This document shows positions 1 through 6,408 of a stretch of 6,805 nt of DNA, piece after piece. The notes below the pieces were generated by a model. The model did not search any database. It was not told the DNA's origin and saw only the letters and a program-made list of their open reading frames with translations. The translations under genes were made by a program, and so were the position numbers. Positions within the stretch are counted from its first letter, which is position 1. Each line of letters begins with the position of its first letter. Origin of the DNA: Bacteroidales bacterium (GTDB lineage: Bacteria; Bacteroidota; Bacteroidia; Bacteroidales; GCA-2748055); the NCBI GenBank assembly GCA_029934875.1, contig JAOZLK010000243.1, positions 1 through 6,805 on the forward strand, in the 5' to 3' direction.

Positions 1-1
1 A

Positions 2-1171
2 CTGCTGGAAGGATCCGTTATGCATAGTGCCGACAGCCTGAGGGTGGTGGTTCAGCTCATAGAGCCCTTTCCAAAAGAAAAGCATCTCTGGGCCGATAGT
101 TATGATCAGAAATATGTCGACATCCTGCAATTGGTGAAGAGAATATCAAACCAGATAGCCAGTGAGGTAAACCTGGCCGTGACACCGGAACCATCCACAA
201 ACGAAGTTAGGAAGGTAGATTCCAAAGCTCTCGATCTGTTCCTGAGAGGGCGGCATCTGTGGAATCAGCAAAATCCCAGGTCAATAAGAGGCGCTGTGAA
301 TTATCTTCAGCAATCCATTCGCATCGATTCGGGTTTTGCTCCTTCATATACCACACTGGCCGAGGCCTATATCTCCCTGAACAAACTAATCCGCGATAAT
401 GAAGAGAAGTTAAGGCATCGTGAGCTGGGCCGTGCAGCCATTGCAAAGGCTCTGGAGCTTGATCCCACACTGGCTTCGGCTTATATTACCGGGGGGAATA
501 TTGCAGGTAAGTTTGACTGGAATTGGGAGGAGATGAAGACAATGGCTGAAAAAGGGCTGTCGATTGATCCAAACAATGCCTACGGCTATATCCTTTTATC
601 AAACTATTACCTTGTCAAAGGTAAGTTTAAAAGGGCCCTGGAAATGGCCTTAAGATCTGAAAGCCTGGATCCAATCAATCCCAGAACCGGGTGTCTTGTG
701 GCAGAACGTTATTATCTCACTGGAAATTATCAGGGCTCCATTAAACAATACAAGCATGTACTTGAACTTTATCCCTCTTACGGATTTGCATGGGATGGGA
801 TAGGCTATGCCCAGTATATGAGCGGTGACAGGGAGGAGGCCATGAAATCATGGCGCGAGTTGCACCTGATCATGGGCAATGATTCTTCAGCCAGCATCTT
901 CGCCACTGAAACCATTGATGTGGCTCTCAACTTCTGGCTGGAAAAGGCTAAAAGTGAAACACCTCAGTATTGTTCGAACCCGACCATTATTGCCATGGCG
1001 CATATTTTTGTTGATGATCGGGATGGTGCCCTGGAATACCTTGATATAGCCTATAAATACAAAAATGAGGATTTACCGACCATGATGTTACGTCCACATT
1101 GGAAGCCCATTTATGATGAATCCAGGTTTCAGGAACTGGCACAAAAAGTGAATGTTGCCATCACTTTTTAA
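2..1171 (+). CDS. TPR-repeat protein, C-terminal part (5' end outside window)
   Basis: The reading frame is open from the first complete codon (base 2), so the gene begins left of the window. The ATG at 20 is internal: the codons before it read LLEGSV, and LEGSV followed by a 'vQLI...KHLWADSYD...DI' stretch is the conserved linker module of cyclase/winged-helix regulators that end in TPRs. From about base 215 the protein becomes helical with roughly five TPR units; typical hairpins are 'AIAKALELDPTLASAY', 'GLSIDPNNAYGYILLSNYYL', 'ALRSESLDPINPRTG' and 'YKHVLELYPSYGFAWDGIGY'. No membrane segment is visible in this part. TPRs bind other proteins, so a signalling or regulatory role is likely, but the missing N-terminus (DNA-binding, cyclase or kinase domain) would decide it. 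The protein ends in TAA at 1169-1171. I am sure of the TPRs and of the 5' truncation, less so of the exact family. Confidence 0.85.
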   Translation: MLEGSVMHSADSLRVVVQLIEPFPKEKHLWADSYDQKYVDILQLVKRISNQIASEVNLAVTPEPSTNEVRKVDSKALDLFLRGRHLWNQQNPRSIRGAVNYLQQSIRIDSGFAPSYTTLAEAYISLNKLIRDNEEKLRHRELGRAAIAKALELDPTLASAYITGGNIAGKFDWNWEEMKTMAEKGLSIDPNNAYGYILLSNYYLVKGKFKRALEMALRSESLDPINPRTGCLVAERYYLTGNYQGSIKQYKHVLELYPSYGFAWDGIGYAQYMSGDREEAMKSWRELHLIMGNDSSASIFATETIDVALNFWLEKAKSETPQYCSNPTIIAMAHIFVDDRDGALEYLDIAYKYKNEDLPTMMLRPHWKPIYDESRFQELAQKVNVAITF

Positions 1172-1176
1172 GCTCT

Positions 1177-1200
1177 ATGCTACATCATTAGCATGCATGC
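1177..1200. repeat. overlapping inverted repeats downstream of the TPR gene
   Basis: ATGCTA (1177-1182) and TAGCAT (1189-1194) form a 6-bp stem with a 6-base loop. It overlaps a perfect 10-base palindrome, GCATGCATGC (1191-1200). There is no T-run after it, so it is not a canonical intrinsic terminator. It lies 5 bases after the stop codon and 90 bases before the next start, so it could be a weak transcript end or a protein-binding site. Function unknown. Confidence 0.4.
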
Positions 1201-1289
1201 GGCAATATTGTAAGCTTTGGCTTCATCATTGATATGTTATAAGTATCTCAAAGTATGAATTTTACATTGTAACCATAAACCAATGTATT

Positions 1290-1808
1290 ATGAAAACTTT
1301 CAGATCCTTAATCTTATTCGCCACTTGCCTTTTTGTCTTTAACTTTTCCTTTGCACAGGATCAATTCAGCGTGCCTGAGCTGACAGAACAGCAGAAACAG
1401 GAGGTTTTATACAACCATGTGATTGCTTACGCTGCCTCCGGAATTAGCTATGCAAAAAGCATGGGGAATACCCCGGAAGCCTATGGCCGCTATGTAGGGT
1501 CTTTGTTTACCCCCTTTTGGGTCCCTTCAGCAGGTTTGCCGGGTTTCGCCAATCAGATTATGTTCATACTGGCCGGTATCCATCCCGCCAACGAGATGCT
1601 TATTGTGTCCCAGGATGAAAATTCCATCAGCTTTGGTCTCAAAAATGTGGATATGCCTTTTAAGCAGGGTCCCATGCTGGAGGTAAGCTTTGATGAATAC
1701 CTGGAATTTTCACACGGAGTTCTCGTCGTGCTGGCTGATTTCATGGCTGTGGATTTCAGCCATAGTATGGTAGATGGATGGTATGAAATAAGCCTGAGGG
1801 GCAAATAG
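1290..1808 (+). CDS. small secreted protein of unknown function
   Basis: This encodes 172 residues. An N-terminal Sec signal peptide is clear: Lys2/Arg5, a hydrophobic core at about residues 7-19, and a likely cut after Ala22 in 'SFA|QDQ', the common Bacteroidota form. Cys13 is not in a proper lipobox, so the mature protein (about 150 residues) is probably soluble in the periplasm or exported. The mature part begins with a charged helix (LTEQQKQEVLYNHV) and then a small-residue/aromatic stretch including 'GNTPEAYGRYVGSLFTPFW'. It has no cysteine, no catalytic motif I recognise and no membrane segment. The start at 1290 is chosen because the signal peptide begins there. A strong terminator 33 bases after the stop closes the unit, and the gene is preceded by 118 non-coding bases, so it appears to be monocistronic. 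I do not recognise a named family. Confidence 0.8.
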   Translation: MKTFRSLILFATCLFVFNFSFAQDQFSVPELTEQQKQEVLYNHVIAYAASGISYAKSMGNTPEAYGRYVGSLFTPFWVPSAGLPGFANQIMFILAGIHPANEMLIVSQDENSISFGLKNVDMPFKQGPMLEVSFDEYLEFSHGVLVVLADFMAVDFSHSMVDGWYEISLRGK

Positions 1809-1841
1809 AACTTTGAAGTAGAATCCACAGTCAATGAATAC

Positions 1842-1873
1842 AGGAAGGGGGTGGTATCCTCTTCCTTTTTTTT
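1842..1873 (+). terminator. intrinsic (Rho-independent) terminator
   Basis: AGGAAGGGGG (1842-1851) pairs with TCCTCTTCCT (1857-1866) as a 10-bp stem with two G-U pairs and a TGGTA loop. The stem runs directly into eight T (1866-1873). It ends transcription of the secreted-protein gene. It also shows that the next gene should not be started at the in-frame ATG at 1834, since that would place the terminator inside the coding sequence. Confidence 0.88.
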
Positions 1874-1923
1874 GTACCTTACTCAGTGTAAAAGAATCGC
1901 AGTCAATAATTTATACCAGGGTT

Positions 1924-3732
1924 ATGACAGTGCATCCTCACACCGGACAACAATACATTGACAAGCTGGACCGCATTGCCATCAATGTGAGATCCCACAA
2001 ACTGCTCAGGCAACTACTCAACGAAAATCCCACCCTCGAAGAGATCCTGCGCAACTCGAAGAACGAGACCGAGGTAGTGGTGGGTGTCAGGGAATGGATC
2101 CAGAAAAGTCTGAAGGACCGTGAGAACGCATTTCGCTTCTACCATGCCAGGCATGCCAAGCGGGAACTTTTTGAGAAGCTGGAATGGCATGATTATGCCA
2201 TCATCCGGATTCTGGACTACATCGATCATGCAGGGAAAGAGTACCCCGACCAGAATCTCCACGGGGAAATCGCCGTAAGTAATCCCCTCAGGCTGATATG
2301 GCTGGCAGTAACAAGGGGAAGCGGTGGGGCAAAGCCGGATTTCTTTGTCGACATGATCATGTTATTCCGGCAGCTCAGGGGTGACAGTACCGCCCCGGAA
2401 TTCTCCCGGGACCGGGTACAGGAATGGATGGACCGCTTCCCATCCGGACTGGATCCCAGGATTGTGAAACTCCGTGAAGAAAACAAGCAACGAATTATCG
2501 AAATCCTCAGGGACCAAATCAGCAGTGGCAAAATAAAAAGTCGCCGATATTTTTTTGAGCAGGGAATTTCCGAGGAAGAAAAAATGGAGAAGATGGAGCA
2601 ATGGTGGGAAGAGCATCATTTCCACCTTCGCTTTGCCGTGAGATCGCCCGATTTGCTGAACAAAATGCTGGATCATTCACTGGATCCTGACACCATGAAG
2701 CTACTCAGGGAGGCTGAACAGGCCGGCATTCCCTTTTTCGTAAATCCCTATTATCTGTCCCTTCTGCATGTACGTGTGCCCTATTTTGCCGTGGGGGCCG
2801 ACCTTGCCATTCGCTACTACGTACTTTACAGCCGGCAACTGGTGGATGAGTTCGGTAAGATTCTTGCATGGGAGAAAGAGGACCAGGTGGTGAGTGGAAA
2901 ACCCAATGTAGCAGGCTGGATTCTGCCTGAAGGACACAACATTCACAGGCGTTACCCGGAGGTGGCCATCCTGATCCCCGACACCATGGGCAGGGCATGT
3001 GCAGGTCTTTGTTCCTCCTGCCAGCGCATGTACGACTTTCAAAGCGGACACCTGAACTTCAACCTGGAAAAACTGGTCCCCGGAGAGAAATGGGACCAGA
3101 AACTGAAGAAACTGATGCGCTACTTCGAGGAGGACTCCCAGCTCAGGGATATCCTGATTACCGGTGGTGATGGTCTGATGAGTTCCGATTCTACGCTCAG
3201 CAAGCTGCTTGAAGAGATCGTGCTCATGGCAAAAAGGAAAGCAGATCGGAACCGAAGCCTGCCCGAAGGAAACAAAATTGCCGAACTTGTGAGGGTAAGA
3301 ATTGGAACCCGGCTACCGGTATATCTCCCTCAGCGGATCTCCCTGAGCCTTTTGAACATCCTGAAAACCTTCCGGGAAAATGCATCGGAGGTGGGCGTCA
3401 GCCAATTCCTGATACAAACCCATTTTGTGTCTCCCATGGAGCTTACTCCCGAATCCAGTCTTGCCATTCAACGGCTTATCGCCGCTGGCTGGACTGTCAC
3501 GAATCAGGCGGTCTTCACTGCGGCTGCATCCCGGAGAGGACACTCGGCCAAACTCCGCAAAGTGCTGAACGATGTGGGTGTTCTTCCATATTATACTTTC
3601 ACAGTCAAAGGCTACAAGGATTTGCCCCCAATGCAAGGGTGGTCCAGGAGCAGCTCGAAGAAAAGGTGGCCGGGAAAATCGATGAACAGTACTATAATAC
3701 CATCCGGGGCTTCCCGGAGGAGCCCAAACTGA
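1924..3732 (+). CDS. KamA-family (aminomutase-like) radical SAM protein, N-terminal and core part of a frameshifted gene
   Basis: This is the first and larger part of a lysine 2,3-aminomutase-like enzyme. The start at 1924 (MTVHPHTGQQ) is preferred over 1834 because a terminator lies at 1842-1873. Residues 1 to about 340 are a long helical region. The radical-SAM cluster motif CxxxCxxC is C359/C363/C366 in 'GRACAGLCSSCQRM' and should hold the 4Fe-4S cluster that cleaves S-adenosylmethionine. GGD at 414-416 is the usual SAM-binding turn. 'VRIGTRLPVYLPQRIS' and 'QTHFVSPMELTPESS' match the KamA barrel strongly. R368 sits where the substrate-carboxylate arginine (Arg134) lies in clostridial lysine aminomutase. 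K562 sits where that enzyme has Asp293. The frame is correct to D566 (3619-3621); residues 567-602 are out-of-frame nonsense ending at TGA 3730-3732. The true C-terminus lies in the next frame, to 4121. Joined, it is about 732 residues against 416 for clostridial lysine aminomutase. Substrate unknown. Confidence 0.85.
   Translation: MTVHPHTGQQYIDKLDRIAINVRSHKLLRQLLNENPTLEEILRNSKNETEVVVGVREWIQKSLKDRENAFRFYHARHAKRELFEKLEWHDYAIIRILDYIDHAGKEYPDQNLHGEIAVSNPLRLIWLAVTRGSGGAKPDFFVDMIMLFRQLRGDSTAPEFSRDRVQEWMDRFPSGLDPRIVKLREENKQRIIEILRDQISSGKIKSRRYFFEQGISEEEKMEKMEQWWEEHHFHLRFAVRSPDLLNKMLDHSLDPDTMKLLREAEQAGIPFFVNPYYLSLLHVRVPYFAVGADLAIRYYVLYSRQLVDEFGKILAWEKEDQVVSGKPNVAGWILPEGHNIHRRYPEVAILIPDTMGRACAGLCSSCQRMYDFQSGHLNFNLEKLVPGEKWDQKLKKLMRYFEEDSQLRDILITGGDGLMSSDSTLSKLLEEIVLMAKRKADRNRSLPEGNKIAELVRVRIGTRLPVYLPQRISLSLLNILKTFRENASEVGVSQFLIQTHFVSPMELTPESSLAIQRLIAAGWTVTNQAVFTAAASRRGHSAKLRKVLNDVGVLPYYTFTVKGYKDLPPMQGWSRSSSKKRWPGKSMNSTIIPSGASRRSPN
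3616..3632 (+). other. frameshift site in the KamA-family gene
   Basis: Family-like sequence stops in frame 1 after 'VKGYKD' (GAT, 3619-3621) and resumes in frame 3 as 'FAPNARVVQEQLEEK' from TTT at 3621. Bases read GATTTGCCCCC; one extra T (GATTTTGCCCCC) would join the frames cleanly. No heptamer of the X-XXY-YYZ slippery type is seen, so programmed slippage is not supported. A one-base loss in a T-run next to a C-run, either a real mutation or a read/assembly error, fits best. A slightly larger deletion cannot be excluded, because I would expect a few more residues between 'KGYK' and 'FAPNAR' in relatives. Confidence 0.8.
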
Positions 3733-4121
3733 TGGTAGAAAATATAGAAGCACTAAGGCGCTTCGCGGGTCTGCCTTTCCTGGCCACCGACCGCAACGTA
3801 CTGAACCTTCCTGGCGTAGGTAAAAGCCTAACTTTTAGAGTAATAGGAGTCACACGCTATGGCAGAAGAATCCTGGAGTTTGACCATGACGAGACACGCC
3901 GTCACAGCCCCATCATCCATAAAATGGGCAAAGTGGTGATCATTGAGTCCAAATCGATCCATGAATACCTGAACCAGCTGGAAGGGATGGGCGAGGACCG
4001 TAAGGACTACGAAGGACTTTATGGCTATTCCCTGGGCCAGACCGAACACCGGGTTCCCATATACGACTACCCGGAACCGGACTACCAAATTACAGAGGAG
4101 ATAAGCAACCTGAAGCTCTAA
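3639..4121 (+). CDS. KamA-family radical SAM protein, C-terminal part (continuation after frameshift)
   Basis: This is the out-of-frame remainder of the aminomutase-like gene. Homologous sequence actually begins at 3621. The GTG at 3639 is only the first possible start in this frame and is unlikely to be used, having no ribosome binding site and lying inside conserved sequence. The key motif is 'NVLNLPGVGKSLTF'. It aligns with the 'VVDAPGGGGK' loop of lysine 2,3-aminomutase, so Lys at 3822-3824 (K634 of the joined protein) is the candidate PLP Schiff-base lysine. Asn at 3804-3806 (N628) replaces the substrate-binding Asp330. PGVGKS looks like a Walker A but lacks the family context, so I reject an NTPase reading. 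The tail (IIHKMGKVVIIESKSI, DYPEPDYQ) is a soluble extension without membrane segments. Both halves are needed for one active site. The stop TAA is at 4119-4121, and the next gene begins 25 bases later on the same strand. Confidence 0.8.
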   Translation: MVQEQLEEKVAGKIDEQYYNTIRGFPEEPKLMVENIEALRRFAGLPFLATDRNVLNLPGVGKSLTFRVIGVTRYGRRILEFDHDETRRHSPIIHKMGKVVIIESKSIHEYLNQLEGMGEDRKDYEGLYGYSLGQTEHRVPIYDYPEPDYQITEEISNLKL

Positions 4122-4146
4122 GCGAATGCAATATAATTCGTAATTT

Positions 4147-4992
4147 ATGGTCATGAATACAATCAAATCGGAAACCGTTAAGCTTAAAGCCAAACGGACA
4201 TTCATTAAGAAGGGAACCTGCTCCCGCACCTTTTTTTATCTGCTGGACCGGGAATTTGGTTTTCCCAGGGATGAGGAGGAAAAGGCCATCGATCCACTTG
4301 CCGGGGGTATCCTGCAACAGGGATACCAGTGTGGAATGCTATGGGGAGCTTCCATGGCAGTGGGTGCTGAATCCTATCGCCGAAACAGTGATCCAGGCCA
4401 ATCCGCCGCCATCACCATACTGGCCACCCAGCATATTATGGAATCCTTTGTGAAAAGGACCAGTAGCATCGAATGTGAGGAAATCACTCAGTGTGATTTT
4501 ACCAAAAAAAAGAGCCTTATCAAATTCGTGCTCTCAGGGAAATTTGTAGGCTGTTTCAAACTTGCCGGGAAATGGGCTCCCGAAGCCCTTCGAGCTGCAA
4601 ATGAAGGATTGAACCAAGATCGTGCAGATGTACCTCAGCAGGCGCTGAGCTGTGCTTCTGAAGTGATCCGGAACATGGGTGGCAGTGAAGAGGAGATGGC
4701 AATGGTTGCAGGCTTCGCGGGGGGCCTCGGCTTAAGCGGAAATGGCTGTGGCGCCCTGGCTGCAGCTGTCTGGATGAATGCCATGAGCTATAACAGAAAA
4801 CATCCAGGGAAAGCGGCTCCCTATGATCCGGAAAGCAATGAAACTTTAAAGGTGTTCTTTGAAGAGACCGATTACGAGATGCAGTGCGACAAAATATGCG
4901 GACGAAGCTTTGACTCACTGGATGAACACAGTGAATTCATAAAAAACGGCGGCTGCAAAAAACTAATCAGGGTTCTTTCCTGTGCTGAATAA
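4147..4992 (+). CDS. C_GCAxxG_C_C family putative redox protein with two tandem domains
   Basis: This encodes 281 residues with 11 cysteines in a repeated pattern. Domain 1 (about 22-145) has C25, C62, C110, C116 and C136; domain 2 (about 166-280) has C169, C201, C247, C251, C270 and C279. Spacings run in parallel: 37/48/6/20 against 32/46/4/19. The centres also align, 'AGGILQQGYQCGMLWGAS' with 'AGGLGLSGNGCGALAAAV', and so do the ends, 'GKFVGCFKLAG' with 'IKNGGCKKLIR'. This is the C_GCAxxG_C_C signature (Pfam PF09719), normally one domain of about 120-150 residues, so this gene is a fused duplication. The family is presumed redox-active or metal-binding; no reaction is established as far as I know. 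There is no signal peptide or membrane segment, so it is likely cytoplasmic. The start may be ATG 4147 or ATG 4153; neither has a Shine-Dalgarno. It follows the KamA-like gene by 25 bases with no terminator between, so one operon is likely. No in-frame TGA suggests selenocysteine. Confidence 0.83.
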   Translation: MVMNTIKSETVKLKAKRTFIKKGTCSRTFFYLLDREFGFPRDEEEKAIDPLAGGILQQGYQCGMLWGASMAVGAESYRRNSDPGQSAAITILATQHIMESFVKRTSSIECEEITQCDFTKKKSLIKFVLSGKFVGCFKLAGKWAPEALRAANEGLNQDRADVPQQALSCASEVIRNMGGSEEEMAMVAGFAGGLGLSGNGCGALAAAVWMNAMSYNRKHPGKAAPYDPESNETLKVFFEETDYEMQCDKICGRSFDSLDEHSEFIKNGGCKKLIRVLSCAE

Positions 4993-5003
4993 GGGTTACA
5001 TCT

Positions 5004-5060
5004 CCCTTTGGTGACGCCGGGTTTGCTGATGCAGTATTCACGCATCTCTTCGATGTTCAT
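5004..5060 (-). pseudogene. 5' remnant of a YjbR/MmcQ-family gene
   Basis: Reading leftward from ATG at 5060-5058, the first 19 codons (MNIEEMREYCISKPGVTKG) match the start of the intact YjbR-like gene at 6756 (MNLEEIHEYCITKSAVTEG), 12 of 19 residues identical. Over 5005-5060 against 6701-6756, 47 of 56 bases agree. After the Gly codon similarity stops abruptly: the intact copy continues FPFND, this one does not, and the frame then runs into the antisense of the C_GCAxxG_C_C gene. The rest of the gene is therefore missing. It is a relic, not a functional gene. Confidence 0.72.
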
Positions 5061-5131
5061 GGTTATTCTATTTAATGTCACGAATGAATCTGCACAGCAA
5101 AAATGAAGAAACAAATTAAATATAGTACAAT

Positions 5132-5162
5132 TTTGCATTCATAATGCATATTTGTACCTTTG
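5132..5162 (+). promoter_or_regulatory. Bacteroidota-type promoter of the ATPase gene
   Basis: A TTTG -33 element (5132-5135) and a perfect TAnnTTTG -7 element (TACCTTTG, 5155-5162) are separated by 19 bases, the spacing of the Bacteroidota primary sigma-factor consensus. Transcription should start a few bases after 5162, that is at or next to the ATG at 5167, giving a leaderless or nearly leaderless mRNA. Confidence 0.78.
5134..5148. promoter_or_regulatory. candidate operator palindrome inside the ATPase promoter
   Basis: TGCATT (5134-5139) and AATGCA (5143-5148) are exact reverse complements around a 3-base centre (cat). The site overlaps the last base of the inferred -33 hexamer region and fills the spacer between -33 and -7, where a bound repressor would block the polymerase. 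The regulator is unknown, and the region is AT-rich, so chance is possible. Confidence 0.4.
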
Positions 5163-5166
5163 TTGT

Positions 5167-6321
5167 ATGATTCCACGTGAGATCAAGGAAAAACTTATAC
5201 AGTTATCGGGTAAGTTCCCTGTTGTTTCTCTAACAGGGCCAAGACAATCGGGTAAAACCACTCTGTTAATAGAGTCATTTCCCGAATACATCTACACATC
5301 ACTTGAGGAACCTGACACAAGGATATTTGCAGAATCAGATCCAAGGAGATTTCTAGCATCAGGACCAAAAATGATCATTGATGAGGTGCAGAGAATCCCT
5401 GAATTATTCTCCTACATTCAAACCATTACCGATCAAAGCGGACAGGTAGGGCAATTTATCATTTCCGGGTCACAGAGCTTCCTGTTAAATGAAAGAATTT
5501 CGCAGTCTCTGGCAGGCAGGGTCGCTATTTTGCATCTTATGCCTTTAAGCTACTCTGAACTATCTACCTATTTGAATATAGATTCAATTGAAAAATTGAT
5601 TTATAATGGCTTTTATCCAAGGTTATACGACAAGGAAATTGAAGCTCAAGATTTCTATCCCAATTACATACAGACATATGTTGAACGAGACGTCAGACTT
5701 CTGCATAATGTTCAGAATCTAAATTCATTCATTCGGTTTATGAAGTTATGTGCTGGCCGGGCCGGACAGTTGCTTAATCTCTCCTCGCTTGCAAACGATG
5801 CTGGTGTAAGTGTAAATACCGCTAAATCCTGGCTGTCAGTTCTGGAAGCCAGTTTTGTAATATTCCTTTTACAGCCTCATCATAGGAATTTCAACAAAAG
5901 ACTCGTAAAGATGCCAAAGCTTTATTTCTATGACACAGGCCTGGCATCTTCATTGCTTGGAATCTCCTCAGCCAGGCAAATAGATACGCATTTTCAATTC
6001 GGGGCATTGTTTGAGAACCTTATCATTGCAGAGCTCCTTAAAAGAAGACTGCACCAGGGTAAACGAAATAACCTGTATTTCTGGAGAGACCATAAGGGTA
6101 GTGAAATTGATGTGATCATTGACCATGGAGATTCGCTCATTCCAATTGAGATTAAATCATCAAGAACATACACCCAAAGTTTCTTTTCCGGTCTAAACTA
6201 CTGGAGGAAATTATCAGGAAGTGAAGTCAAACAACACTATGTAGTATTTGGAGGTAATGGCCTAATGGAAACCAAGGATGGAATACTTCTCGGATGGAAA
6301 GAATTGAATCACATCCCATAA
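5167..6321 (+). CDS. AAA_14 / DUF4143 family ATPase
   Basis: This encodes 384 residues. Walker A is GPRQSGKTT (24-32, Lys30), Walker B is MIIDEVQ (69-75, Asp72/Glu73), and 'FIISGSQSFLL' (98-107) is the sensor-like strand; together these define the AAA_14 ATPase. Residues about 205-237 (SSLANDAGVSVNTAKSWLSVLEAS) look like a winged-helix segment. The C-terminal DUF4143 part holds 'GSEIDVII' (Asp315) and 'PIEIKSS' (Glu328, Lys330), a layout like the PD-(D/E)xK nuclease core. The protein is cytoplasmic and of normal full length. The start is ATG 5167, because the promoter -7 box ends at 5162; a TTG at 5152 in the same frame lies upstream of the expected transcript start. The biological role of this widespread, often mobile-associated family is not settled. 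The gene is visibly more AT-rich than the KamA-like gene and is flanked by two YjbR starts, which suggests separate acquisition. Confidence 0.93.
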   Translation: MIPREIKEKLIQLSGKFPVVSLTGPRQSGKTTLLIESFPEYIYTSLEEPDTRIFAESDPRRFLASGPKMIIDEVQRIPELFSYIQTITDQSGQVGQFIISGSQSFLLNERISQSLAGRVAILHLMPLSYSELSTYLNIDSIEKLIYNGFYPRLYDKEIEAQDFYPNYIQTYVERDVRLLHNVQNLNSFIRFMKLCAGRAGQLLNLSSLANDAGVSVNTAKSWLSVLEASFVIFLLQPHHRNFNKRLVKMPKLYFYDTGLASSLLGISSARQIDTHFQFGALFENLIIAELLKRRLHQGKRNNLYFWRDHKGSEIDVIIDHGDSLIPIEIKSSRTYTQSFFSGLNYWRKLSGSEVKQHYVVFGGNGLMETKDGILLGWKELNHIP

Positions 6322-6408
6322 ACAATTCTTTTACAGTATGTTACAAAGTGATAATGACCTTGTGAATGCCCTGGTATACCGGGAAGATGTAAAACATGCC
6401 CCGGAAAT

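Noticed and set aside
1871..1882. TTTGTACCTTAC before the KamA-like gene, sharing TTTGTACCTT with the ATPase promoter
   Set aside because: The -7 match is imperfect (TACCTTAC) and no TTTG lies 19-21 bases upstream; the T-run belongs to the terminator.
3616..3630. Programmed ribosomal frameshifting at the KamA break
   Set aside because: No slippery heptamer and no obvious downstream stem-loop were seen; the family is not known for programmed frameshifts.
3313..3753. 146-codon minus-strand open frame across the KamA-like gene
   Set aside because: It is antisense to strongly conserved radical-SAM sequence, with no recognisable protein; a coding shadow.
3810..3827. PGVGKS resembling a Walker A nucleotide-binding loop in the C-terminal part of the KamA-like gene
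   Set aside because: There is no Walker B or other NTPase motif, and the position matches the PLP-lysine loop (PGGGGK) of lysine aminomutase.
3828..4229. 133-codon minus-strand open frame over the end of the KamA-like gene and the start of the next
   Set aside because: It is antisense to two real genes, has no start signal and shows no family resemblance.
6370..6383. Hairpin CCTGGT-AT-ACCGGG between the ATPase and YjbR genes as a bidirectional terminator
   Set aside because: The stem is short with a 2-base loop and no T-run follows on either strand.
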